Of a stretch of DNA of 5,396 nucleotides, positions 1 to 5,253 are shown one piece after another; position 1 is the stretch's first letter; each line of letters begins with the position of its first letter. This DNA is from Candidatus Hestiella acidicharens (GTDB lineage: Archaea; Thermoproteota; Thermoprotei_A; Sulfolobales; Acidilobaceae), in assembly GCA_015523575.1 (NCBI GenBank), contig WAJZ01000047.1, forward strand, positions 1 through 5,396, given 5' to 3'. Position numbers and translations under genes: made by a program. Under the pieces are notes generated by a model, which was not told the origin of the DNA, searched no databases, and saw only the letters and a program-made list of their open reading frames with translations.

Positions 1-42
1 GAAGTTTATAAGAAGCTTGTAATATCTTAGAAAATAATTAAA

Positions 43-141
43 GTGGAAAATATCATTAAAATTTCCCATAGGCTGAAGAAAGCCTTGGAATATGTAAACA
101 ACTACAAAATTTTCTCAAGTTGTAGAATTATAATTAAATGA
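43..141 (+). CDS. possible small hypothetical ORF (32 aa)
   Basis: A GTG-started frame of 32 codons reads VENIIKISHRLKKALEYVNN followed by 12 more residues, ending in TGA. It has a plausible amphipathic helical stretch (SHRLKKALEYVNN) but no clear ribosome binding site. The same frame is open from base 1 (EVYKKLVIS) up to a TAG at 28-30, so this may be the tail of a gene that enters from the left and is interrupted by one stop. Its end overlaps the end of the minus-strand hypothetical frame by 8 nt, so at most one of the two may be real. I recognise no family. AT-rich DNA of this length can hold such a frame by chance. Confidence 0.18.
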   Translation: MENIIKISHRLKKALEYVNNYKIFSSCRIIIK

Positions 142-358
142 GAACAAGCAAGCCAGTTTGAGAGAAGTCTTTCCAAACGGCCAATTTAGAACCTTCTACA
201 ATTAGGTAAGTTTTATGCTTCTGTGAGCTGTCTATCCTTATACAGAGAGTTCCACAGTCAAATTTGTAGACTGTATAAGGTTTCTCTATATGAAGGTGGT
301 CAGAGAAGACAAACCTTGACCTAACCTCACGGATCGCCGTGCCCACAACTTGGTCCAC
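134..358 (-). CDS. hypothetical protein (74 aa)
   Basis: This is a 74-codon minus-strand frame starting at GTG (358) and ending in TAA. The protein is soluble in character, with no membrane segment. It looks like alternating beta strands (KPYTVYKFDCGTLCIRID, KTYLIVEGSKLAVW) and contains two cysteines. I do not recognise a family. No good ribosome binding site precedes the GTG. A better start signal lies upstream in the same frame at 430 but is separated by two stop codons (TAG at 377-379, TGA at 371-373). The frame may therefore be the surviving part of a broken gene. It lies downstream of the integrase on the same strand, so it is probably cargo of the same integrated element. It is more GC-rich than the flanking bases, which mildly supports real coding. 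Confidence 0.35.
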   Translation of the reverse strand: MDQVVGTAIREVRSRFVFSDHLHIEKPYTVYKFDCGTLCIRIDSSQKHKTYLIVEGSKLAVWKDFSQTGLLVLI

Positions 359-376
359 GCCTTTGACCCATCAATT

Positions 377-430
377 CTATGAAAGATCTGCTTGTCGTGG
401 TGCAGATCCGAATATTATTAGTATCTTCAT
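377..430 (-). pseudogene. 17-codon frame behind a strong RBS; likely 5' remnant of the 134-358 gene
   Basis: The frame reads MKILIIFGSAPRQADLS and then TAG. It starts 13 nt after the integrase stop and has an excellent archaeal ribosome binding site, AGGTGG at 437-442, 6 nt before the ATG. The start is exactly 24 codons upstream of the GTG at 358, in the same frame. Only TAG and TGA interrupt the path between them. The simplest reading is one gene of about 99 codons (134-430) translated after the integrase and disabled by two nonsense codons. A genuine 17-residue peptide followed by a separate gene is the alternative. No family is recognised. Confidence 0.3.
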
Positions 431-443
431 TGGATGCCACCTG

Positions 444-1196
444 TTAAAGTATTTCAGGATAACGTTTATCGTATAGTTCTCTCAATTTTTCTATTGATCC
501 TCCAAAATAATGTCTTAATGTCACCTCTACTTGTGCAAGGCTTGTTTGTCCTGTTAAGACAGCCACTATCTCTCCTAGAATTTTATTCTCAAGGATCATC
601 CATGATATGAAAAAACTTCTAAGTTTGTATAATTCAAATTTTACCCCTGTTCTTTCCATTGCTAGCTTTATTTCAGCCCTTATGTCGTCTTCATTTCTAG
701 GTATGAACTCCTCCTCCCAACTCTCAGTTACGGTATCCCTAGACAGGTCCTCTATACCCTTTTCTCTTAGTCTAGCCCGTCTCTTAAGCCATACCTTAAA
801 CTCTTCTAGGTCCTGTTTAGTTACTGTATATCTAGTTGTCTCTGTAAATATTTCAGCTGCTAACCTGTTTTTGACAAATTCTGCCAAGATTGGCTTAAGT
901 GTCAGGTCCGCTACCACTGTAGTCAATATTTTTACAAAGGTGTTGGGATCAACTTTAACTGCAGTAACTCCCTCTACAGGTTCTGCATATTCGTCTGGGG
1001 TCAGCATTTCGATCATTCTTCTTAAGAGGTCATTTGTAATTCTCCTCTTTCTGTTTTTGATTTTATTAGCCTGGTAAGATCTTATCCTCAAATCCCTAGG
1101 GCCCACCTTCTTAACGTTCCACAAGTAATCAAATATCCTGTATCTAACATCGTCTGGAATGCTATCTAGGTTGTTGATGTATCTAGCATCTACCAA
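444..1196 (-). CDS. archaeal tyrosine recombinase (integrase), apparently with an internal deletion
   Basis: Resemblance from memory is to the archaeal plasmid/virus integrase family of Sulfolobales and relatives, which carries out site-specific recombination, usually at tRNA genes. Residues 8-70 (LDSIPDDVRYRIFDYL to EMLTPDEYAE) look like the N-terminal helix-turn-helix-like region. Residues 120-150 look like the start of the core-binding domain. Residues 188-250 match the C-terminal end: YKLRSFFISWM with the box II arginine R193, LTGQ (217) where the family often has GR or GH, and HY at 229-230 with a candidate nucleophile Y230. The section with the first catalytic arginine and the beta-hairpin lysine seems absent. 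The protein is 250 aa, whereas I recall about 390-400 for full-length relatives, so it is probably inactive or an accessory DNA-binding protein. The start is TTG at 1196; a stop lies 3 codons upstream and no ATG occurs until residue 61. The 3' end of tRNA-Pro lies 132 nt upstream. Confidence 0.72.
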   Translation of the reverse strand: MVDARYINNLDSIPDDVRYRIFDYLWNVKKVGPRDLRIRSYQANKIKNRKRRITNDLLRRMIEMLTPDEYAEPVEGVTAVKVDPNTFVKILTTVVADLTLKPILAEFVKNRLAAEIFTETTRYTVTKQDLEEFKVWLKRRARLREKGIEDLSRDTVTESWEEEFIPRNEDDIRAEIKLAMERTGVKFELYKLRSFFISWMILENKILGEIVAVLTGQTSLAQVEVTLRHYFGGSIEKLRELYDKRYPEIL

Positions 1197-1218
1197 TAAT
1201 AGAGCCTAGTTAGAATTT

Positions 1219-1276
1219 TGATATGCCAAGGCGAATTCATATGTGATATACCAGACTGAAAATGGTGATATGCCAA
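1219..1276. repeat. three direct repeats TGATAT(G/A)CCA (iterons)
   Basis: TGATATGCCAA occurs at 1219-1229 and 1266-1276, and the one-mismatch copy TGATATACCA at 1244-1253. Start-to-start distances are 25 and 22 bp, roughly two helical turns, so bound proteins would sit on similar faces of the DNA. The cluster lies between the integrase start (1196) and the 3' end of tRNA-Pro (1329). Integrase arm-type sites or an operator for the integrase gene are the likeliest roles. The function is inferred; the repeats themselves are plain in the sequence. Confidence 0.6.
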
Positions 1277-1328
1277 TCCCCTAGCACTAATAATTTTCTA
1301 TATCGGAAAAGGTATTTCAGAATTTTAG

Positions 1329-1402
1329 TGGGGCCGCGGGGATTTGAACCCCGGACCACGAGGGCCCAAGCCTCGCATCCTACCAAGCTAGACGACGGCC
1401 CC
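1329..1402 (-). tRNA. tRNA-Pro (anticodon UGG)
   Basis: The minus strand folds into a complete 74-nt cloverleaf. It has acceptor stem GGGGCCG/CGGCCCC with discriminator A, D arm GTCT/GGAT, anticodon stem CGAGG/CCTCG with loop CTTGGGC, a 5-nt variable loop, and T arm CGGGG-TTCAAAT-CCCCG. The anticodon TGG lies at 1366-1368 and reads CCA (and by wobble CCG) proline codons. There is no intron and CCA is not encoded. The gene follows tRNA-Ser by 9 nt on the same strand and is probably cotranscribed with it. Its 3' end points at the integrase region, so it is a candidate attachment site. Confidence 0.97.
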
Positions 1403-1411
1403 GATAGCAGG

Positions 1412-1496
1412 CGCCGGGGGTGGGATTTGAACCCACGCGTCCACGTGGGACAACGGGTCTCGAGCCCGTCGCCTTAGACCGCTCGGCCACCCCGGC
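1412..1496 (-). tRNA. tRNA-Ser (anticodon CGA)
   Basis: This is an 85-nt class II tRNA. It has acceptor stem GCCGGGG/CCCCGGC with discriminator G, a 3-bp D stem GCC/GGC, anticodon stem ACGGG/CCCGT with loop CTCGAGA, and T arm GTGGG-TTCAAAT-CCCAC. The long variable arm contains the hairpin GTCC-CACGT-GGAC, the hallmark of serine tRNA together with G at the discriminator position. Anticodon CGA at 1460-1462 reads UCG. There is no intron and no encoded CCA. It is the first gene of the two-tRNA transcript. Confidence 0.97.
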
Positions 1497-1520
1497 CCCA
1501 TTAGTACTGTTTGCTTGCGC

Positions 1521-1569
1521 CATTAATTTGGTTTACCACAATCCTTTTTTGCAAAAAAGATATTTAAAT
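1521..1569 (-). promoter_or_regulatory. candidate promoter region of the tRNA-Ser/tRNA-Pro transcript
   Basis: Two TATA-like elements precede tRNA-Ser on the minus strand. AAATTAAT, centred near 1528, would start transcription about 5 nt before the mature tRNA. ATTTAAATA at 1561-1569 is the better TATA box but would give a leader of about 40 nt. The second element is nearly symmetrical and could also fire rightwards. I cannot choose between them from sequence alone. Confidence 0.35.
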
Positions 1570-1639
1570 GCTACACTTGTTTTTATGATCATGCACAAAG
1601 AATTTTCTATAATCATGTATTTTTATATAATAAAAAAGG

Positions 1640-1655
1640 GTAAAGGCTTATATAG
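1640..1655 (+). promoter_or_regulatory. livHM promoter (BRE + TATA)
   Basis: GTAAAGGC (BRE) is followed directly by TTATATA at 1648-1654. The usual spacing puts the transcription start near 1677. That leaves a leader of about 28 nt containing a GGGGTG ribosome binding site before the GTG at 1705. The element is very similar to the livG promoter. A second TATA-like stretch, TTTTATATAA at 1621-1630, lies just upstream and could be an alternative. Confidence 0.6.
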
Positions 1656-1660
1656 CGCTA

Positions 1661-1675
1661 CCTTAGTTAATAAGG
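1661..1675. promoter_or_regulatory. inverted repeat CCTTA-GTTAA-TAAGG at the livH start site
   Basis: Perfect 5-bp arms with a 5-bp spacer lie between the TATA box and the predicted transcription start (about 1677), where an archaeal repressor would block RNA polymerase recruitment. It contains TTAGTTA, also found in the inverted repeat at the livG start site. It is a candidate operator; the role is inferred. Confidence 0.35.
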
Positions 1676-1704
1676 CACTGAGTACAAACTGGGGTGTACA
1701 AACG

Positions 1705-2595
1705 GTGTCATCCATCAGTCTATTCTCATATGCAATTATAGTTGGCATAATGCTAGGCCTCTATTATGCATTGATGGGTTTGGGACTAAACATAGTATTT
1801 GGAGTTGTAAGAATGATAAACGTAGCACATGGCGATTTAATAATGCTTGGATCTTATCTAGCATATTATTTGCTTGTATATTTCGGAGTAAAAGACGAAA
1901 TAAGCCTTATAATATCGTTTCCCCTATTCTTTCTGTTGGGCATAGCTATATATTTTGCGTTTGTGCCAAAGCTGCAGTCAACTAATGATCCAGAGATGAA
2001 CTCTTTTGTGTTGTTCTTCGGATTATCATTAGCTATTGAGGCAATATCATTCATAGTTTTTGGAAGCTTTTACCATGCATTACCTTCTTCTGCGCTTTGG
2101 GGGGGAAGCTTCTCCTTGTTTGGTTTTGGTACACCTCATACATATATTGCATTGGCAATAATATCAAGCATAATATTATTTATAACCTATATATACTTAA
2201 ACAAGACAAGGTTGGGTAAATCAGTTAGAGCGTTAATTCAAAATAGAGACCAAGCTGTGTCTTTTGGAATAAACCCTACGCTTACCGCACTTGTTGCGTT
2301 TGCATTCGGATTCGGCGTGGCAGGGATTGCCGGTACCATTGGTCCTTACGTTTTCGGTTCAATATATCCTAGCATGGGTGATTTTATAACTGTAATAGCG
2401 TTCACAATAGTCGTAATAGGCGCTTTGGGAAACCCACTAAGTACAATTATAGGTGGATTGGTTTTCGGTATATTTTACCAATTTTTAGAGGTTTATTTAC
2501 CTGGATTAAGCCTAGCAATTACATTTTTCATCCTCTTGGCAATAATAGTCGTAAGGCCTGGTGGTATCCTAGGGGGTGCACAGCGTGAAGTTTAA
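1705..2595 (+). CDS. livH: branched-chain amino acid (HAAT) ABC transporter permease, LivH type
   Basis: This is an inner permease subunit of a HAAT-family importer, forming the translocation path with LivM. The 296-aa product is of usual LivH length and strongly hydrophobic, with about eight membrane segments. Family marks: GLGLNIVFGVVRMINVAHGD at residues 25-44, close to the family's G-V-x-R-x-I-N-x-A-H-G motif; a cytoplasmic EAA-like coupling loop at 168-190 (TRLGKSVRALIQNRDQAVSF then GIN); and VRPGGILG near the end. The GTG start is chosen because GGGGTG at 1691-1696 precedes it by 8 nt, the promoter fits, and family homology begins here. The frame stays open upstream through the tRNA-Ser gene, but that part is not protein-like. 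An ATG at 1591 with a TATA box 26 nt upstream could give a 334-aa leaderless form, which I consider unlikely. It overlaps livM, so translation is probably coupled. The substrate is not determined. Confidence 0.9.
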   Translation: MSSISLFSYAIIVGIMLGLYYALMGLGLNIVFGVVRMINVAHGDLIMLGSYLAYYLLVYFGVKDEISLIISFPLFFLLGIAIYFAFVPKLQSTNDPEMNSFVLFFGLSLAIEAISFIVFGSFYHALPSSALWGGSFSLFGFGTPHTYIALAIISSIILFITYIYLNKTRLGKSVRALIQNRDQAVSFGINPTLTALVAFAFGFGVAGIAGTIGPYVFGSIYPSMGDFITVIAFTIVVIGALGNPLSTIIGGLVFGIFYQFLEVYLPGLSLAITFFILLAIIVVRPGGILGGAQREV

Positions 2596-3508
2596 TCAAA
2601 ATTACTTAATTTCATTGGGTCTTTCAGCTTTTCTATTAGCCCTTATGTTTCTTGGGCCAATGGTATATATAAACAAGGCATTTTTCTTTGACCTTATAAT
2701 ATTTGTGATATTGGCTATAGGCTTAAACATAATTTACGGGCTAACGGGTTACCTTCCCTTTGGCTATATAGTATTCTTTGGATTTGGTGCATATGGTGTT
2801 TATATAGGTATGAGGATTGGCCTAAGACCGGCTGAAGCGTTCCTCTTTGATTACCTAATAACGTTTATCTTAGCTGTGGTGTTACTACCCTTATTTAGGC
2901 TCAGGTCACACTATTTTGCAATAGCCACCCTTGCAGCATTTGAAGGTATGTTTTACCTAGTTGGCTCTCCTACCATGTCTAAATATACGAGTGGGGCACT
3001 AGGAGCCTCTCTCGTTCCCATCTATAATCCCTCTTTAACATATATTTTGGCTGCAGTGTTCCTAGTTTTTGCGATGTTTTTGCTTGCATGGATAAAGTCA
3101 AGTCCTTACGGGTTGTCTTTAAGAGCAATAAAAGATAGTGTGGTGTCTGCAGAGCTTGATGGAATCAATGTTCCCACAGCAAGAGGTATAGCTTGGATTA
3201 TTAGTGCAATGATAGCAGGTATAGCTGGATCTCTTTATGGTTGGTATTCATCTTTCTTTTATCCGGAAACAGTATTTAATCTGACCCTAGGAATCTACAT
3301 AATAGCCTTTGTACTCTTTGGAGGTGCTGGAACTTTAATAGGACCAGTAATTGGAACCCTAATACTCTATAGCGTATACCAATACTTTAGTATTTCATAT
3401 TCCTTTTACTTAGAGCTGTTCTTTGGTATCCTGCTAATACTTATAGTTTTGTTCATGCCAGAAGGTATTATTGGGATTTTAAGTAGACGCCTCAAGAAAT
3501 CTCTATAG
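2585..3508 (+). CDS. livM: branched-chain amino acid (HAAT) ABC transporter permease, LivM type
   Basis: This is the second membrane subunit of the importer, 307 aa with about eight to ten hydrophobic segments. Family marks: GLNIIYGLTGYLPFGYIVFF at residues 46-65 (the LivM G-L-x-G-x-x-x-x-G region, with tyrosine where I recall histidine as usual); LRSHYFAIATLAAFE at 106-120; an EAA-like coupling loop at 173-196 (SPYGLSLRAIKDSVVSAELD then GINV); and MPEGIIG near the C-terminus. A basic tail (RRLKKS) would lie in the cytoplasm. The GTG at 2585 is preferred because GGGGGTG (2572-2578) lies 6 nt before it. A GTG at 2576, adding three residues, is possible but has a poorer ribosome binding site. 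The gene overlaps the livH end by 11 nt and stops 9 nt before the convergent livF stop. Confidence 0.9.
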   Translation: MKFNQNYLISLGLSAFLLALMFLGPMVYINKAFFFDLIIFVILAIGLNIIYGLTGYLPFGYIVFFGFGAYGVYIGMRIGLRPAEAFLFDYLITFILAVVLLPLFRLRSHYFAIATLAAFEGMFYLVGSPTMSKYTSGALGASLVPIYNPSLTYILAAVFLVFAMFLLAWIKSSPYGLSLRAIKDSVVSAELDGINVPTARGIAWIISAMIAGIAGSLYGWYSSFFYPETVFNLTLGIYIIAFVLFGGAGTLIGPVIGTLILYSVYQYFSISYSFYLELFFGILLILIVLFMPEGIIGILSRRLKKSL

Positions 3509-3517
3509 GTTACGTTC

Positions 3518-4216
3518 TTATGTAATTTGGAAGAAGGTTTTTCTTATTTCATCATTGTTGTACATTTCGTTTGTTTTTCCCTCTAACTTTATTTTTCCAG
3601 AATCCATAACTAAAACATAGTCTGAAATTGTAATAAATGAAGGGTTTTGTTCTGCTATTAGCATAGTGATTTGCATGTCTTTAAGCATGGAAGTATATTT
3701 TATGATCCTAGAGACTAATAGAGGTGAAAGGCCTGTCGAGGGTTCATCAAGTATTAATAGCTTTGGCTTTGATAAAATAGCCATAGCCATAGAAAGTATT
3801 TTTCTTTGGCCCCCGGAAAGGGCTTGAGCTTTAAAGTTTAGAAACTGAGTTAGCTCTGGAAAAATTTTCAATATGTTTTTAAGTTCAGCTTTAAAATCTG
3901 AGCCTTTGTTTTTGCTGTTGGCTATTTCTAAGTTCTCTTTTACGGTTAAGTCTGGAAATATTGCATACTCGGTAATCATTGTTATCCCACTTTTTGCCTT
4001 TTGATACGCGTTAAGGTTAGTAATATCCTTTCCTTCCAATAATATTTTTCCACTAAACGGCCTCAAGAACCCCGCTACTGTCTTCAGTAAAGTTGTTTTC
4101 CCTGCACCATTAAGCCCTAGAATTAATACTACTTCATTCTTCTTTATTTCAAAGCTGACATCATTTATTATCTTTAAGCTACCATATCCGGATGACAGAT
4201 TTTCAACTTTTAGCAT
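3518..4216 (-). CDS. livF: branched-chain amino acid (HAAT) ABC transporter ATP-binding protein, LivF type
   Basis: This cytoplasmic ATPase pairs with LivG to drive the LivH/LivM permeases. The product is 232 aa, the normal LivF length. Motifs: Walker A GLNGAGKT at 34-41; Q-loop region ITEYAIFPDLTV (81-92), with glutamate where other ABC ATPases have glutamine, as LivF proteins do; canonical LSGGQ signature at 133-137; Walker B LLILDEP with catalytic E158; and IAEQN (187-191), with Gln190 in the H-loop place, typical of LivF. Start chosen at ATG 4216: GGGTGAG (4221-4227) precedes it by 4 nt and homology begins there. An in-frame ATG at 4252 would add 12 residues unlike the family. It overlaps the end of livG by 14 nt, so the two are cotranscribed and probably translationally coupled. 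Confidence 0.92.
   Translation of the reverse strand: MLKVENLSSGYGSLKIINDVSFEIKKNEVVLILGLNGAGKTTLLKTVAGFLRPFSGKILLEGKDITNLNAYQKAKSGITMITEYAIFPDLTVKENLEIANSKNKGSDFKAELKNILKIFPELTQFLNFKAQALSGGQRKILSMAMAILSKPKLLILDEPSTGLSPLLVSRIIKYTSMLKDMQITMLIAEQNPSFITISDYVLVMDSGKIKLEGKTNEMYNNDEIRKTFFQIT
3538..3545 (+). terminator. T-rich terminator candidate after livM
   Basis: TTTTTCTT lies 29 nt past the livM stop and fits the pyrimidine-rich TTTTTYT stop signal of crenarchaea. It falls within the 3' end of livF on the other strand, so the livHM transcript would end antisense to livF. No comparably strong T-tract is evident just past livF on the minus strand. Confidence 0.35.
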
Positions 4217-4925
4217 ATGACTCACCCAAGTAAATTTTAATAACTTCTTCATTGTTTACCGCTTCGCTATATGTCCCTTCGAAAATTTTCCTACCCTCAT
4301 TCATTACGGTAACAAAATCTGAAACTTCTTTAACCATTTTCATCAGATGGCCAATATAGAGTACTCCGTAGCCTTCCTTTCCTAGGCCTCTTATTTTTCT
4401 TGCAAGTTCTTCTTGCTCAGCTACACCTAATCCTGCTCCTATCTCATCTATCAATAGATATTTGGGCCTCGTTGCAAGTGCCCTTGCAAAGTCGAGTAGT
4501 TTTTGTTGTTCCGAGTTTAACTCTTTTGCAAGCTTGTCGGCTAGTGGATAAATACCAACAAACTTTAGGCTTTCAATTGCGTTAGATAAAGCTTCCTCAC
4601 CTTTTAATCCGGCTCCATAATAGGAGCTAACTAGCACGTTCTCTAGAACTGTGAGGTTATAATATGGCTTAGGGATTTGATAGGTTCTGGCTAATCCTAG
4701 TCTAGTTCTTCTATGTGTGGGGAGCTTTGAGAGGTTGCGTCCATCCATTACCACTTTCCCTGCATCGGGTTTGAGGACTCCAGTAACGAGGTTAACCATT
4801 GTGGTCTTCCCTGCACCGTTGGGGCCTATTAGAGCCCTAACCTCTCCTCTTTCTATATTTATACTAAAATTATCTACAGCTTTTAGCTTTCCAAAAGATT
4901 TTGATAGCGAGATTGCCTCTAGCAT
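4203..4925 (-). CDS. livG: branched-chain amino acid (HAAT) ABC transporter ATP-binding protein, LivG type
   Basis: This is the second ATPase of the importer, 240 aa. Motifs: Walker A GPNGAGKT at 34-41; Q-loop ARTYQIPKPY with Gln83; LTVLENVLVS following, as in LivG; Walker B YLLIDE with catalytic Glu161; the D-loop-like IGAGLGVAE; and H-loop His193 (YIGH). The signature region is unusual. It reads ELNSEQQKLLDFARAL at 135-150, so both glycines of LSGGQ are replaced by Ser and Glu (LNSEQ). LivG proteins generally vary here but, as I recall, usually keep one glycine (YGQQ-like). Start chosen at ATG 4925, with a strong AGGAGG ribosome binding site (4935-4940) 9 nt upstream. It is the first gene of the leftward livGF pair, with its own promoter near 4988-5002. 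Confidence 0.92.
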   Translation of the reverse strand: MLEAISLSKSFGKLKAVDNFSINIERGEVRALIGPNGAGKTTMVNLVTGVLKPDAGKVVMDGRNLSKLPTHRRTRLGLARTYQIPKPYYNLTVLENVLVSSYYGAGLKGEEALSNAIESLKFVGIYPLADKLAKELNSEQQKLLDFARALATRPKYLLIDEIGAGLGVAEQEELARKIRGLGKEGYGVLYIGHLMKMVKEVSDFVTVMNEGRKIFEGTYSEAVNNEEVIKIYLGESYAKS

Positions 4926-4962
4926 ATAACTAACCCTCCTAGGTTCCTAGATTAATACGGCC

Positions 4963-4978
4963 CTAACTGATTAGTTAG
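4963..4978. promoter_or_regulatory. inverted repeat CTAACT-GATT-AGTTAG at the livG start site
   Basis: Perfect 6-bp arms with a 4-bp spacer are centred about 21 bp downstream of the livG TATA box, covering the predicted transcription start. The right half contains TTAGTTA, shared with the livH start-site repeat. It is a candidate operator for a dimeric repressor; the role is inferred. Confidence 0.4.
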
Positions 4979-4987
4979 TCTTTAAGA

Positions 4988-5002
4988 ATTTATAAGCTTT
5001 AC
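4988..5002 (-). promoter_or_regulatory. livGF promoter (BRE + TATA)
   Basis: On the minus strand this reads GTAAAGCTTATAAAT, a textbook Sulfolobales BRE plus TATA box. The predicted transcription start is near 4965, leaving a leader of about 40 nt with the AGGAGG ribosome binding site. It differs by only a few bases from the livH promoter GTAAAGGCTTATATA. Confidence 0.7.
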
Positions 5003-5184
5003 ATTAGGTATTCATTATTATTCTTATTGAAAAATAGGGAACAGTTTTCACGGGGAAGTTAAAGCTTTAATGAGCAGTTTCTGGGTTAACAAGTCCTAAC
5101 CAAAGCTATTTCATGATCTTTTTTTGTTAATGGCTCTCTGGTTATGTGAAAAAGGGATTATAGTGTATATATAAAAAGAATAAA

Positions 5185-5198
5185 ATTAAGCTTTATTA
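5185..5198 (+). promoter_or_regulatory. promoter of the 5254 gene (BRE + TATA)
   Basis: ATTAAG is followed by CTTTATTA, giving a predicted start near 5221 and a leader of about 33 nt with a GGGTG ribosome binding site. A second TATA-like run, TATATATAAAAAG at 5166-5178, would start transcription some 25 nt earlier. Either or both could be used. Confidence 0.5.
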
Positions 5199-5253
5199 AC
5201 TCTTGTATTAATATAAAGATACACAGATATATGTAAGGTAGGGTGTTATTAAT

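Larger units (their letters stand above)
4926..5253. other. 328-nt divergent intergenic region between livG and the binding-protein gene
   Basis: No gene is seen here. It holds the leftward livG promoter, with a TSS-overlapping inverted repeat at 4963-4978, and the rightward promoter(s) of the 5254 gene. Between them are a perfect 12-bp palindrome TTAAAGCTTTAA (5059-5070), itself TATA-like, and an inverted repeat GGTTA-8-TAACC (5084-5101). CTAGG-TT-CCTAG (4939-4950) is another short inverted repeat that touches the livG ribosome binding site. An ATG at 5231 is followed at once by TAA and encodes nothing. Confidence 0.6.

Noticed and set aside
102..125. Stem-loop CTACAA-12-TTGTAG after the 134-358 frame as a hairpin terminator
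   Set aside because: The stem is only 6 bp and AT-rich with a 12-nt loop. Archaea mainly rely on T-tracts, and none follows it closely on the minus strand.
607..1077. A 156-codon open frame on the plus strand opposite the integrase
   Set aside because: It is a Ser/Leu-rich antisense shadow of the integrase gene with no ribosome binding site and no recognisable family.
1262..1477. A 71-codon plus-strand frame with ...GPRGFEPRTTR... and WDLNPR motifs
   Set aside because: These are translations of tRNA antisense strands, a well-known annotation artefact; the DNA is two tRNA genes.
1420..1704. Upstream extension of the livH frame to an ATG at 1420
   Set aside because: It would translate through the tRNA-Ser gene and low-complexity AT-rich DNA. 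Family homology, the promoter and the ribosome binding site all point to GTG 1705.
4217..4252. 12-residue N-terminal extension of LivF from ATG 4252
   Set aside because: It lies within the livG coding end and has no family similarity. The GGGTGAG site and usual LivF length support ATG 4216.
4400..4929. Plus-strand open frames opposite livG
   Set aside because: They are complements of a well-supported ATPase gene, without start signals or family features.
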